This document shows positions 1-9,291 of a stretch of DNA of 64,000 bases, one piece after another. The notes under the pieces are model-generated. The model was not told the origin of the DNA. It ran no database searches and worked only from the letters and a program-made list of their open reading frames with translations. The position numbers were made by a program, and so were the translations under genes. The stretch is from Sphingopyxis sp. H115. GTDB taxonomy: Bacteria; Pseudomonadota; Alphaproteobacteria; Sphingomonadales; Sphingomonadaceae. Within the stretch, counting starts at the first letter, position 1, and each line of letters starts with the position of its first letter. The DNA lies in NCBI RefSeq assembly GCF_001468465.1, contig NZ_LNSA01000019.1, forward strand, positions 28,562-92,561, written 5' to 3'.

Positions 1-195
1 GATTCCGTTCTGTTTTGGGACAGATACCGCGATTTTGATTGATTCCGGCGCCCTTTTCCCGCTGTCGGACAGGCAAACGCGGTTAACGCGATTGCCGCGT
101 TCACAAAGCTTTGGCCTTTTGGGTTATAGCGAAGGTGAAATTGGGTGTCGGTCGAGGGACGCTTCGCACCTGCAACGGGAAAGAAAGAGAAGCCT
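1..195. other. upstream region of the serine-rich protein gene
   Basis: This stretch holds no credible gene; the open frames in it lack family character. A small inverted repeat TCTGT-N6-ACAGA lies at 9-24. A related motif with an 11-base spacer occurs at 3754-3776, ahead of the LysM/LytM lipoprotein gene. An A/G-rich stretch just before 196 can serve as a ribosome binding site. Confidence 0.4.
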
Positions 196-1422
196 ATGTC
201 TGTCCGAATGGCCCTTGCCAAGCTTTGCGCCTGCACCTGCGGGGGGGCAATCATCGGTAGCGGTGCGATGCAGATCGCCGACGTTCCGAAGGCGCGGGCG
301 CAGGTCCAGTCCTGCTCGCCGTGCGTCGCCAAGAAGAAGGTCGTGCGCAAGCGCCATGCGGCCCGCAAGCCGGTGAAGCGCGTCCGCCGCGTCGTCACGA
401 CGAAAAAGGTGATCCGGACCGCGACGCCGCAGACGCAGGTCGTGACGCAGACGATCCCGTTGCCGCCGATCCCTTATGCGCCCTTCCCGCAGCGCGGCGG
501 TTTTGAAGGCGGCGGCAGCGGCGGCGGCGTCACCGTGATCGGTGGCGGCTTCGGCGGCGGTTTCGGCGGCGGCTTCTTCGGCGGTTTCTTCGGCGGCAGC
601 TCGGGCGGCGGCAGCAGCGGCAGCATCGTCGTCACCTCGACGACGACGGGCGGTGTCAGCACCTCGACCAGCACATCATCGGGCGTATCCACATCGACCG
701 GCAGCGTGTCGACGTCGTCGGGCGTTTCGACCTCGACCGGCAGCGTTTCGACTTCGACTGGCGGCGTCTCCACCTCGACCGGCGGGGTTTCAACCTCGAC
801 GGGCAGCGTCAGCACCTCGTCGGGCAATGTCTCGACATCGTCGGGCAACGTCTCGACTTCTTCGGGTAATGTGTCGACGTCGTCGGGCAACGTCAGCACC
901 TCGTCCTCGAGCAGCAGCTCTTCGTCGAGTTCGTCCTCATCCTCCTCTTCTTCCTCGTCGAGCTCGTCCTCATCGGGCGGCTCGTCGAAGGGCGGCAGCT
1001 CGCACGGATCGTCACATGGTTCGTCGCATGGCTCCTCGCACGGATCGTCGCATGGTTCGTCGCACGGCAGTTCGGGCTGGGGCGGTTCGTCGAAGGGCGG
1101 CAGCTCGAGCTCGTCCTCCTCTTCTTCCTCGTCTTCGTCGAGCAGCAGTACGTCGAGCGGCGCGACCTCGTCGGGCGCGACCGGGGGCAGCAGCAGCTTC
1201 GGCACGACGAGCAGCTCGTCTTCCTCGTCGTCGAGCAGCAGTTCCTCCTCGTCTTCGTCGTCCTCGTCCAGCTCGGGCGGCAGCAGCAACGGTGGTTCGT
1301 CGGGCGATCCGACGCCGGTTCCCGCACCGCCGATGATGCTGCTGTTCGGGGCCGCGGCGGCGGCGCTCGTCGCGCGGCGCCGCGCGGCGAACCGCAACGA
1401 CGACGACGCCAACGCGGCGTGA
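196..1422 (+). CDS. serine-repeat secreted protein with PEP-CTERM-like C-terminus
   Basis: A 408-residue low-complexity exported protein of unknown function. The ATG at 196 is chosen because an A/G-rich ribosome binding site precedes it and it yields a signal peptide (about 1-35, ending KARA). After a Lys/Arg-rich basic segment (about 45-75) and a Gly/Phe-rich block come tandem V-S-T-S-T/S-G repeats, long poly-serine runs, SHGS repeats and more poly-serine. The C-terminus has PVPAPP, then a hydrophobic helix (MMLLFGAAAAALVA) and an arginine cluster, the three-part layout of PEP-CTERM-type sorting tails. I infer export and processing by an exosortase-like system; neither an exosortase nor a glycosyltransferase is in view. 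Repeat tracts are mostly TCG/AGC serine codons, so the antisense strand is also open but encodes nothing recognisable. Confidence 0.75.
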   Translation: MSVRMALAKLCACTCGGAIIGSGAMQIADVPKARAQVQSCSPCVAKKKVVRKRHAARKPVKRVRRVVTTKKVIRTATPQTQVVTQTIPLPPIPYAPFPQRGGFEGGGSGGGVTVIGGGFGGGFGGGFFGGFFGGSSGGGSSGSIVVTSTTTGGVSTSTSTSSGVSTSTGSVSTSSGVSTSTGSVSTSTGGVSTSTGGVSTSTGSVSTSSGNVSTSSGNVSTSSGNVSTSSGNVSTSSSSSSSSSSSSSSSSSSSSSSSSSGGSSKGGSSHGSSHGSSHGSSHGSSHGSSHGSSGWGGSSKGGSSSSSSSSSSSSSSSSTSSGATSSGATGGSSSFGTTSSSSSSSSSSSSSSSSSSSSSSGGSSNGGSSGDPTPVPAPPMMLLFGAAAAALVARRRAANRNDDDANAA

Positions 1423-1468
1423 TGAAATCCACTGGCGGTTTTCGGGGCTGACCCGGACCACCGAACTG

Positions 1469-1495
1469 GGGCCGTCCTACGGGGCGGCCCTTTTT
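1469..1495 (+). terminator. rho-independent terminator
   Basis: A 9-bp GC-rich stem (1469-1477 with 1482-1490, one G-T pair) and a 4-base TACG loop are followed by five T residues. It lies 47 bases after the stop of the serine-rich gene and separates it from serS. Confidence 0.85.
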
Positions 1496-1589
1496 GATTC
1501 CGGGCGCCCGACGGCATCGGCGACAGCCTGGACATCGTCGCGCCCGTAACGGGCTTGCGCCGCGCGAACGGCAACGCCATAGCGCCGCC

Positions 1590-2870
1590 ATGCACGATAT
1601 CCGCCTGATCCGGGATCACCCGCAAGCCTTCGACGCCGGCCTCGTCCGCCGCGGTCTCGAACCCCTGTCCGCCGAGATCCTCGCCATGGACGCCTCGCTG
1701 CGCGCTTTGCAGACCGAAATTCAGGCCGCGCTCGCGCGCCGCAACGAAGCGTCGAAGCTGATCGGTCAGGCGATGGCCGCGGGCGACAGGGACAAGGCCG
1801 AGGCGCTGAAGGCCGAGGTCGCCGACCTCAAGACATCGCTCCCCGCCCGGGAAGAGGCCGAGCGCGTGCAGCTCGCCGCGCTGCACGACCGGCTCGCCGC
1901 GCTGCCCAACCTCCCCGCCGACGATGTGCCCGATGGCGAGGATGAGGAGGGCAATGTCGAAATTTCGCGCTGGGGCACCCCGCGCAGCTTCGATTTCGCG
2001 CCGCAGGAACATGCCGATTTCGCACCTGCGCTCGGGCTCGATTTCGAGACTGCGGCAAAGATGTCGGGTGCGCGCTTCGCCTTCCTGAAGGGCCAGATGG
2101 CGCGGCTCGAACGCGCGATCGGCCAGCTCATGATCGACCGGCAAACCCATGAGGCGGGCTACACCGAATGCGCGACCCCGCTGATGGTCCGCGACGAAGC
2201 GGCGTTCGGGACGACGCAGCTTCCGAAATTCCGCGAGGACCTGTTCCAGACCACCGACGGGCGCTGGCTCATCTCGACCTCCGAAATGAGCCTGACCAAT
2301 GCGGTGCGCGAAGAGATATTGCCCGAGACCGAGCTGCCGATCCGCATGACCGCGCTCACCCCCTGCTTCCGCTCCGAAGCGGGGTCAGCGGGCCGCGACA
2401 CGCGCGGCTATATTCGCCAGCACCAGTTCTGGAAGGTCGAGCTGGTTTCGATCACCCGCCCCGAAGACAGCGACGCCGAACTCGAACGCAAAACGCGCGC
2501 GGCGGAGCAAATCCTCGAGGCGCTCGAGCTGCCATACCGCAAGATGCTGCTGTGCGCGGGCGACATGGGTTTTGCCGCGCGCAAGACCTATGATCTCGAA
2601 GTCTGGTTGCCGGGCCAAAACAGCTACCGCGAGATTTCGAGCTGCTCGAACTGCGGCGACTTCCAGGCGCGCCGTATGAACACGCGCTTCCGCCGCGAGG
2701 AGGTCAAGGGCAACGAGTTCGTCCATACGCTCAACGGCTCGGGCCTCGCCGTCGGGCGGACGCTGGTGGCAATCCTCGAAAACTATCAGCAGGCCGACGG
2801 CAGCGTCGACATTCCAAAGGCATTGCTCCCGTATATGGGCGGCGTCACCCGGCTGACGCCGGCCAACTAG
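1590..2870 (+). CDS. serS: seryl-tRNA synthetase
   Basis: Charges tRNA-Ser (and tRNA-Sec where present) with serine; cytosolic class II synthetase. The 426 residues match the family length. The N-terminal 110 residues form the usual long antiparallel coiled-coil arm that grips the tRNA variable loop. The catalytic domain follows, with the serine-binding TSE motif, motif 2 (FRSEAG...RDTRG) and motif 3 ([10 protein letters not shown], about residues 383-392). The ATG at 1590 is chosen because the protein then begins [11 protein letters not shown], typical of SerRS; the upstream extension of the frame runs through the preceding terminator. Nothing unusual in the active site. Confidence 0.97.
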   Translation: MHDIRLIRDHPQAFDAGLVRRGLEPLSAEILAMDASLRALQTEIQAALARRNEASKLIGQAMAAGDRDKAEALKAEVADLKTSLPAREEAERVQLAALHDRLAALPNLPADDVPDGEDEEGNVEISRWGTPRSFDFAPQEHADFAPALGLDFETAAKMSGARFAFLKGQMARLERAIGQLMIDRQTHEAGYTECATPLMVRDEAAFGTTQLPKFREDLFQTTDGRWLISTSEMSLTNAVREEILPETELPIRMTALTPCFRSEAGSAGRDTRGYIRQHQFWKVELVSITRPEDSDAELERKTRAAEQILEALELPYRKMLLCAGDMGFAARKTYDLEVWLPGQNSYREISSCSNCGDFQARRMNTRFRREEVKGNEFVHTLNGSGLAVGRTLVAILENYQQADGSVDIPKALLPYMGGVTRLTPAN

Positions 2871-2877
2871 GGCATCA

Positions 2878-2945
2878 TCATCCCGGACTTGATCCGGGGT
2901 CCACGACGCCGGCGCCGAACGGATCCCGGATCAAGTCCGGGATGA
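2878..2945. repeat. intergenic palindromic repeat, family A (copy 1)
   Basis: Perfect 21-bp inverted arms (2878-2898 and 2925-2945; core CCCGGACTTGATCCGGG) flank a 26-base spacer between serS and surE. A second copy with near-identical arms is at 22325-22396. This is a REP-like element by structure; it could fold in the surE leader RNA. The downstream arm ends only 22 bases before the surE start. Confidence 0.9.
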
Positions 2946-2967
2946 CGAAGAAAGAGAGAAACAAAAC

Positions 2968-3732
2968 GTGCGCATCCTCCTCACCAACGACGACGGTTAT
3001 CACGCCCCCGGCATGGCCGTGCTGGAGGCGATCGCGCGCCAGCTTTCGGACGACATCTGGATTTGCGCCCCGGCCGAGGAACAGTCGGGCGCCGGCCACT
3101 CGCTCACCCTGTCGCGCCCGGTGCGCATCCGCGAACATGGGCCACGCCGCTGGTCGTGCAGCGGCACCCCCACCGATTCGGTGATGATGGCGATTGGCAA
3201 GCTGATGCCCGAAAAGCCCGACCTCATCCTCTCGGGCGTCAACCGCGGCGCGAACCTTGGCGACGACATCACTTACTCGGGCACCGTATCGGCGGCGATC
3301 GAGGGCGCGCTTGCTGGGATCCGCTCGATCGCGCTCAGCCAGGTTTATGCAAAGGAAGGCATGGGCGACAGCGTGCCGTTCGAGGCGGCGGAAATGTGGG
3401 GCGCCAAAGTGCTGCGTCCGCTGATGGATCACGACATGCCGCCGCGCACGCTGATCAACATCAACTTCCCCGCCCTCCCGGCTGCCGAGGTGCGGGGCAT
3501 TCGCGTCACGCGTCAGGGTTTCCACGATTATGGCCGCGGCTCGATCGTCGAGGGCACCGACCCGCGCGGCTATCGCTATTACTGGTTCGGCCTGCACGGC
3601 ATCGAACATAGCCTTGGGCACGACAGCGATCTGGAGGCGATCGACGATCGCTATATTTCGGTCACCCCGCTCCAGCTCGACCTGACGCACGACGCGTCGC
3701 TCGCGGCGCTGCGCGGCGCCTACGGCGGCTGA
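2968..3732 (+). CDS. surE: 5'/3'-nucleotidase SurE
   Basis: Metal-dependent nucleoside monophosphate phosphatase (survival protein SurE). The 254-residue length is normal. Metal-binding residues are visible in TNDDG (6-10) and in SGVN (about 88-91). GTG start at 2968, preceded by an AAGAAAGAG purine tract and giving the canonical MRILLTNDDG N-terminus. In many proteobacteria surE lies next to pcm and nlpD; here a LysM/LytM lipoprotein gene of NlpD type follows directly, so that neighbourhood is preserved without pcm. Confidence 0.96.
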   Translation: MRILLTNDDGYHAPGMAVLEAIARQLSDDIWICAPAEEQSGAGHSLTLSRPVRIREHGPRRWSCSGTPTDSVMMAIGKLMPEKPDLILSGVNRGANLGDDITYSGTVSAAIEGALAGIRSIALSQVYAKEGMGDSVPFEAAEMWGAKVLRPLMDHDMPPRTLININFPALPAAEVRGIRVTRQGFHDYGRGSIVEGTDPRGYRYYWFGLHGIEHSLGHDSDLEAIDDRYISVTPLQLDLTHDASLAALRGAYGG

Positions 3733-3814
3733 TCGGCGCCCAAAAATCGAAATTTCTGTTCCATATCGGGACAGAAGCCTAGCCAGCATCGCCCTGCTTT
3801 GGCAAAGAGCGGCC

Positions 3815-4891
3815 ATGGGGGGCGTCAACCATCGTATCTGGCTGTTGTCGGGGGCGTTTTTGCTCGCCGGCTGTATTCCCGCGGTCGACGCGCCGGCGCC
3901 GGCCTCGCGGCCCGCACGCGAAGAGCCGCCGCGCCGCGAGGAGGCGGTGCGCGACGATATCTTCGGCGGCGAGGTCGTCGGCGGCGACGCCAAACCGACC
4001 TGGACCCTGAAACCCGTCACGACCAACGCCGTGCAAGTGGCGGCGGGCAGCTATGTCGTCCGCCGCGGCGACACGCTGCGCGCGATCGGCGAAATGACCG
4101 GCGCGGGGTCCGAAGCACTGGCGATCGAGAATGACCTGGCCCCGCCGTATATGCTGCGTCCAGGGCAGGAACTGCGCATTCCGGCCGGCCTCTATCATCG
4201 CGTTGCGGCGGGTGAGACCGGCATCGGCATCGCCGCCGCCTATGCCGCCGACTGGGGCGAGATCATCACGGTCAACGCGCTCAGCGAACCCTATATCTTG
4301 CGTGTCGGCCAGAGGCTGCGCCTGCCATCCGATGCGCGGCCGGTGCGCGGCCCCGTCGATGTCGGCGCGCGCGCCGCGGCTTTCCGCCTCGACATCGACG
4401 ACATCGCGACCGGCAGCCAGCCGGCGCTTGCCGCCAGCGGGAAGCCCGCCGCGGGGACCGCCGCGCCGCGCAAGCCCGTGACCACCGCGATAGCCAATCC
4501 CGCCTATTTCACCGGACGCTTCGAATGGCCGCTCCACGGCCCGATCCTCGCGCGGTTCGGCCCCATCGCGCCGGGCAAGGTCAGCGACGGGATCAATATC
4601 GCCGCAGCTGCCGGCACCCCGATTCGCGCGACGGCGAACGGTGTCGTCGCCTATGCGGGCGACCAGATCGGCGTGTATGGCGGGCTGATCCTGATCAACC
4701 ATGGCAGCGGCTGGGTCAGCGCCTATGGTCATGCGGGACGGATCGACGTGAAGCGCGGCCAGACGGTGCGGATGGGCGATGTGATCGGCCGCGCCGGTGC
4801 GACGGGCCAGGTCCAGACGTCGCAACTCCATTTCCAGCTGCGCAAAAATCGCATACCTGTCGATCCGATGAAGCAGTTGCCGCCCCGATGA
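3815..4891 (+). CDS. LysM-LytM (M23) lipoprotein, NlpD-like
   Basis: A 358-residue envelope protein. The signal peptide has lipobox LLAGC (Cys20), so it is probably an acylated lipoprotein. Two LysM peptidoglycan-binding modules follow (about 77-122 and 125-170), then an Ala/Pro linker and a C-terminal LytM/M23 domain (about 235-355). The LytM metal ligands look lost: the usual HxxxD is SDGIN here and the usual HxH is QLH. Non-catalytic LytM proteins of this kind (NlpD, EnvC) activate amidases at cell division, so an activator role is inferred. It follows surE, as nlpD commonly does. Its stop overlaps the next gene's start (ATGA). Confidence 0.88.
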   Translation: MGGVNHRIWLLSGAFLLAGCIPAVDAPAPASRPAREEPPRREEAVRDDIFGGEVVGGDAKPTWTLKPVTTNAVQVAAGSYVVRRGDTLRAIGEMTGAGSEALAIENDLAPPYMLRPGQELRIPAGLYHRVAAGETGIGIAAAYAADWGEIITVNALSEPYILRVGQRLRLPSDARPVRGPVDVGARAAAFRLDIDDIATGSQPALAASGKPAAGTAAPRKPVTTAIANPAYFTGRFEWPLHGPILARFGPIAPGKVSDGINIAAAAGTPIRATANGVVAYAGDQIGVYGGLILINHGSGWVSAYGHAGRIDVKRGQTVRMGDVIGRAGATGQVQTSQLHFQLRKNRIPVDPMKQLPPR

Positions 4892-5955
4892 GCCGCAAGC
4901 CGTCCGACAGGCTGAAGCTGCCGCACCAGTTTCAGCTGCTCAAACGTGCCAGCAAATGGCCGGTCTGGGCTGACCTGATCACCCGGCTCGGCGTCGCCTT
5001 CCTGTTGATCGGGGTGGTCGTACTCGTCCACTGGATCGATCGCGACGGCTTGATCGACCATCATGACGGTCATATCAGCTTCCTCGATGTCGTCTATTTC
5101 ACGATGATCTCGGTCACGACGACCGGGTTCGGCGACATCGCCCCGATATCGGACCGGTCGCGACTGATCGAAGCGGTCATCGTGACGCCGATCCGCATCG
5201 CGGTGCTCTTCATCTTCGTGGGCACTGCCTATAATTTCGTCATCAAACGCACATGGGAAAAATGGCGTATGGCCCGCATCCAGTCCAAACTCACCAACCA
5301 TATCGTCGTCCTCGGCTATGGCGTCAGCGGCGGCGAGGCGGTGCACGAACTGATCAAGCGCGGGACCGACCCCTCATGCATCGTCGTGATCGACCAGTCG
5401 CCGGGCCGGATCAATGCCGCAGAAGCGGCAGGCTGCAACGTGCTCGAGGGCGATGCATCGAACGACGACACGTTGGTCGATGTGCGGATCAATGAAGCAC
5501 AATCGGTGCTCGTCTCGGCGGGCCGCGACGACACGTCGATTCTGATCGTGCTCACCGTCCGCCACCTTGCCCCGCGTGTCCCGATCAGCGTGGTGATCCG
5601 CGCGCAGGACAACGAACTACTCGCGCGGCAGGCGGGCGCGAACAATGTCATCAACCCGGTCAGCTTCACCGGCCTGCTGCTCGCGGGATCGGCGCAGGGC
5701 GCGCATGTCGCCGATTATATGGCCGACCTCGCCAGCATCGGCGGCCGCGTCCAACTGCGCGAACGCCCGGTCGAAATCGACGAAATCGGCCGCGGTCTCG
5801 ATCAGCTATCGAGCGGCGGCCGCGGCCTGCGCGTCTATCGTGCTGGGAAACCCTATGGATTCTGGGAGCCCGAGGTTCAGCGACTCGAGACCGGCGACCA
5901 GATCGTCGAAGTCGTGCGCTGCGAAGATAGCGAAGCGAGCGTTCCCGGCGGTTAA
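4888..5955 (+). CDS. potassium-channel-like protein with TrkA-N (RCK) domain
   Basis: Inner-membrane ion channel of the two-transmembrane/RCK type, 355 residues. A helix at about 28-48 precedes a pore loop with selectivity filter TTTGFGD (about 76-82), then a second helix (about 95-115). A Rossmann-type TrkA-N domain with GYGVSG follows (from about 138), and then a TrkA-C-like tail. RCK domains bind nucleotide or ions and gate the pore. The start is the ATG overlapping the previous stop; the long upstream frame lies inside the LytM gene. TTGFGD rather than GYGD is common in prokaryotic potassium channels, so potassium is likely but not proven. Confidence 0.88.
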   Translation: MSRKPSDRLKLPHQFQLLKRASKWPVWADLITRLGVAFLLIGVVVLVHWIDRDGLIDHHDGHISFLDVVYFTMISVTTTGFGDIAPISDRSRLIEAVIVTPIRIAVLFIFVGTAYNFVIKRTWEKWRMARIQSKLTNHIVVLGYGVSGGEAVHELIKRGTDPSCIVVIDQSPGRINAAEAAGCNVLEGDASNDDTLVDVRINEAQSVLVSAGRDDTSILIVLTVRHLAPRVPISVVIRAQDNELLARQAGANNVINPVSFTGLLLAGSAQGAHVADYMADLASIGGRVQLRERPVEIDEIGRGLDQLSSGGRGLRVYRAGKPYGFWEPEVQRLETGDQIVEVVRCEDSEASVPGG

Positions 5956-6281
5956 ATCCGCCAGTAAAGCCAGCCCGCCCAAAGCCAGCCGAGGATCAGC
6001 AGGCCGCCGCCGATCGGCGTCACCGCGCCCAGCCAGCGTGGTGCACCCAATGCCATCGCATACAGGGTGATCGAAAAGGTCGCCGCGCCGGCGAGCAGCA
6101 TGATCGCCGGACCGCGTGCGAAGGCCATGATCGCGAGCGCCGCGACCGCGTGGACGAGCTGATAGAGCCCGCCGGTGCGCAACCATTCGGCCTCCTGCGG
6201 CCCCGACGCGCCATGCGCGCCGAACGCGCCCGCCGCGACGGCCATCGCCGCCGAAATCGCCGCAAACGCTCCGATTGCCAT
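5952..6281 (-). CDS. DUF423 family membrane protein
   Basis: A small integral membrane protein of 109 residues with four predicted helices. It begins [24 protein letters not shown] and contains the family's conserved GAFGAHG and a Y-Q-L-V-H-A segment. The ATG at 6281 is preceded by an AAAGGG ribosome binding site; the longer frame lacks a better one. Function unknown; homologues are YgdD-type proteins. The gene is convergent with the channel gene and their stop codons overlap by 4 bases. Confidence 0.9.
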   Translation of the reverse strand: MAIGAFAAISAAMAVAAGAFGAHGASGPQEAEWLRTGGLYQLVHAVAALAIMAFARGPAIMLLAGAATFSITLYAMALGAPRWLGAVTPIGGGLLILGWLWAGWLYWRI

Positions 6282-6373
6282 ATACTCTGCCCTTTCATCC
6301 GAACCGCTTGCTCCATGCCCCCGTGCGGCGCGCGTGACAAGCGCCGCAAAATCGACTATGGGCGCCGCCAATC

Positions 6374-7744
6374 ATGACAGTCAAAACGCTCCCCACCCAG
6401 CCGAAGGTCGGCATGGTTTCGCTCGGCTGCCCCAAGGCGCTCGTCGACAGCGAACGGATTCTGACCAAGCTGCGCGCCGACGGCTATGGCCTCTCGCCCG
6501 ATTATGCGGGCGCCGATGTCGTGCTCGTCAACACCTGCGGCTTCCTCGATTCGGCGAAGGAAGAAAGCCTCGAGGCAATCGGCGAAGCGATGGCCGAAAA
6601 CGGCCGCGTCATCGTCACGGGCTGCATGGGCAATGAGGCCGAGGTGATCCGCGCGCGCTTCCCGAACGTCCTCGCGGTCACCGGCGCGCATCAGTATGAA
6701 CAGGTCGTCGACGCCGTCCACGACGCCGCGCCGCCCACCCAAGGACCGTTCATCGATCTGGTGCCCGAGGGCGGGCTGAAACTGACGCCGCGGCACTATA
6801 GTTACCTGAAGATATCCGAAGGCTGCAACCATAGCTGCTCCTTCTGCATCATCCCCGATCTCCGCGGAAAACTCGTCTCGCGGCGCATCGATGCGGTGCT
6901 GCGCGAGGCCGAAAAGTTGGTCGCTGCTGGCACGAAGGAATTGCTCGTCATCAGCCAGGATACGTCGGCGTACGGCGTCGACATCCGCCACGACCCGCGT
7001 CAGTGGCACGGCCGCGAGGTTCGCGCCCACATGACCGATCTCGCGCGCGAACTCGGCCAGCTCCGCACGAGCGAGGGCCGCGCGCCATGGGTGCGCCTCC
7101 ACTATGTCTATCCCTATCCGCACGTCGATGCGGTGATCCCACTGATGGCGGAGGGTCTGCTGACCCCCTACCTCGATATCCCATTCCAGCATGCAAGCCC
7201 CGCGGTCCTCAAGCGCATGAAGCGCCCCGCGAACGAAGCGAAGGTGCTCGAACGGCTGAAGAACTGGCGCGCGATCGCGCCCGACATTTCGATCCGCTCG
7301 AGCTTCGTCGTCGGCTTCCCCGGCGAGACCGAGGAGGATTTCCGGTATCTCCTCGACTGGCTCGACGAAGCGCAGCTCGACCGCGTCGGCGCCTTCCGCT
7401 TCGAACCCGTCGCGGGCGCACAGGCGAATGCGCTCGACAATCCGGTCCCCGAAGAGGTCAAGGAAGAACGCTTCCAGCGCATCATGGCGAAAACCGCCGC
7501 GATCAGCGCCGCGAAACTCGAAGCCAAGATCGGCCGCACCCTGCCCGTGATCATCGACGAAGTCGGCGAGGCCGACGAGGACGGCAGCATCGGCGCGACG
7601 GGCCGGTCACAGGCCGACGCGCCCGAGATCGACGGCCATGTCTACCTCCGCGACGTCGCCGCGACGATGAAGGCCGGCGATATCGTCGATGTCGCGATCG
7701 AGGATGCCGACGAGCACGATCTGTTCGGAGCGGTGCGCGGATAA
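6374..7744 (+). CDS. rimO: ribosomal protein uS12 methylthiotransferase RimO
   Basis: Radical-SAM enzyme that methylthiolates the conserved aspartate of ribosomal protein S12. The 456 residues comprise an N-terminal UPF0004 domain with three cluster cysteines (Cys19, Cys55, Cys84), a radical-SAM domain with CNHSCSFC (about 150-157) and a C-terminal TRAM domain. The segment [14 protein letters not shown] is typical of RimO and differs from MiaB. It is divergent from the DUF423 gene, with 92 bases between starts. Confidence 0.96.
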   Translation: MTVKTLPTQPKVGMVSLGCPKALVDSERILTKLRADGYGLSPDYAGADVVLVNTCGFLDSAKEESLEAIGEAMAENGRVIVTGCMGNEAEVIRARFPNVLAVTGAHQYEQVVDAVHDAAPPTQGPFIDLVPEGGLKLTPRHYSYLKISEGCNHSCSFCIIPDLRGKLVSRRIDAVLREAEKLVAAGTKELLVISQDTSAYGVDIRHDPRQWHGREVRAHMTDLARELGQLRTSEGRAPWVRLHYVYPYPHVDAVIPLMAEGLLTPYLDIPFQHASPAVLKRMKRPANEAKVLERLKNWRAIAPDISIRSSFVVGFPGETEEDFRYLLDWLDEAQLDRVGAFRFEPVAGAQANALDNPVPEEVKEERFQRIMAKTAAISAAKLEAKIGRTLPVIIDEVGEADEDGSIGATGRSQADAPEIDGHVYLRDVAATMKAGDIVDVAIEDADEHDLFGAVRG

Positions 7745-7812
7745 TCCCCAGTTTGTTGGAACGACCTTTACCGATTGGTGTTACCACGAAGGCATCAATC
7801 GGGGGCCGAGAC

Positions 7813-9291
7813 ATGCGAGCGATCAAATCACTGGCCGTTGCGATAGTCGCGGCATCGTTGCTGGCGGCATGCGACCGCAAGGTCGCGGTCGAAGCACCGC
7901 CCCGGTCGACCGAGCGGGCGCCGTCGCCGTCACAAAAGTCGCTGATCGCGGTGCCGATCGATGCCGATACCACCGCATTAAAGCGGGCGCTGGAGCGCGC
8001 AGTGCCAAGGACGCTGTGGACGATCAACCGGCGCGAACGCGCGTGCGTGCCGCCGCAGCGGGTCAAGCTGTTTGGCAAGAAGGTCAAGGTCACCCCGCCG
8101 ATCCCCTGCACCATCGTCGGGCGCGTCACACGCGGTCCGCTGCGGCTGCGCGGCGAGGGCGACGAGATTGTCGTTGACGTCCCGCTGAACGCCACGATCG
8201 CGGCGCGCGACATCGGCGGGGTGCTGAAGGGCGAGACCGCGACCGGCGCGGCGATGGCGCATGCCCGGGTCAAGATCGACGTCACCCCCGACTGGCGCAC
8301 CCGCGGCTCGGCGCGGATCAGCTATGGCTGGACCAAGGCGCCGGGGATCGATTTCCTGGGCAAGCGTATCACCTTTACCGACGAGGCCGATGCCAAGCTG
8401 AAACCCGTCGTTCGCGACGTCGAGCGCGAGGTTGCTCAAGAGATCGCGCGGGTCAACATCCGCAAACAGGCGTCGGAGGTGTGGCGGCAGAGCTTTACCG
8501 CGCTCCAGCTTAATCGCGAAAACCCGCCGGTGTGGGTGCGCGTGACACCCCAGCGCATTCTGTATGGCGGGTATCGGATGGAGGGCCAGCGGATGCGGCT
8601 CAACCTGGGGCTGGAGGCGATTACCGAGACCTTTGTTTCGGACCGCCCTGCCGATCCCGCACCCACGCCATTGCCGAACATGGTTCGCGAAAAACCGACG
8701 CCGCATTTCGACGTGCGGGTTCCGGTGCTGGCCGACTATGCGCAGTTGCAACCGGTGGTCGATCGCGCGCTGCTGAAACGATCGGCGCGGCCGTTCGACC
8801 TGCCCGAACTGGGGTCGATGATGGTCAAATTCGGACCATCGACAATCTATGGCGCGCCGGATGGCCGCGTCGCGCTGGGCGTCGATGTCTCGATGCGGCT
8901 TGCCAGTCGGAGCGGCGAACCGACGCGGGGCCGGATCTGGATGACCGCGGTGCCGGTCAACGCAGCTGGGTCAGCCGAGGTGCGCTTTACCGACCTGGTC
9001 ATCAACGGTGATACTGATGGTGTGGGCGGCGATTTGCTGGTGGCGCTGGGTCAAAGCCCCGGCTTCGCACCGCTGATCGCCAATGCCTTGACCCAGAATT
9101 TCACCCGTGACCTTGGCGAATTGCAGGGCAAGATCAAACGCGCGGTCGACCAGCGGCGCGAAGGCGCCTTTGTCATCCGCACCGACATCGACGGGTTCGA
9201 AATCGGCACGATCAAGGCCTATGGCAACGGCCTGTACCTGCCCGTGCGTATGGTCGGCGGAGCGAGCGTGGATTACCGCCCGTCGAAATGA
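7813..9291 (+). CDS. DUF4403 family lipoprotein
   Basis: A 492-residue predicted lipoprotein: signal peptide with lipobox SLLAAC (Cys19), then a basic mixed alpha/beta protein without transmembrane helices. Overall pattern and length fit DUF4403, a family found in sphingomonads and Bacteroidetes. Function is unknown; repeated beta-rich halves suggest a lipid- or ligand-binding periplasmic fold, but this is inference. The ATG at 7813 is chosen for the signal peptide; the long upstream frame is a shadow of rimO. It abuts the PiT gene stop. Confidence 0.8.
   Translation: MRAIKSLAVAIVAASLLAACDRKVAVEAPPRSTERAPSPSQKSLIAVPIDADTTALKRALERAVPRTLWTINRRERACVPPQRVKLFGKKVKVTPPIPCTIVGRVTRGPLRLRGEGDEIVVDVPLNATIAARDIGGVLKGETATGAAMAHARVKIDVTPDWRTRGSARISYGWTKAPGIDFLGKRITFTDEADAKLKPVVRDVEREVAQEIARVNIRKQASEVWRQSFTALQLNRENPPVWVRVTPQRILYGGYRMEGQRMRLNLGLEAITETFVSDRPADPAPTPLPNMVREKPTPHFDVRVPVLADYAQLQPVVDRALLKRSARPFDLPELGSMMVKFGPSTIYGAPDGRVALGVDVSMRLASRSGEPTRGRIWMTAVPVNAAGSAEVRFTDLVINGDTDGVGGDLLVALGQSPGFAPLIANALTQNFTRDLGELQGKIKRAVDQRREGAFVIRTDIDGFEIGTIKAYGNGLYLPVRMVGGASVDYRPSK

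Noticed and set aside
660..1300. Regular short repeats that could suggest a CRISPR or minisatellite
   Set aside because: The repeats are in frame serine/threonine/glycine codons of one ORF, with no spacers of constant length.
474..2150. 558-codon open frame antisense to the serine-rich gene and serS
   Set aside because: It arises because serine TCG/AGC codons read as acidic residues on the other strand; it crosses two real genes and has no family character.
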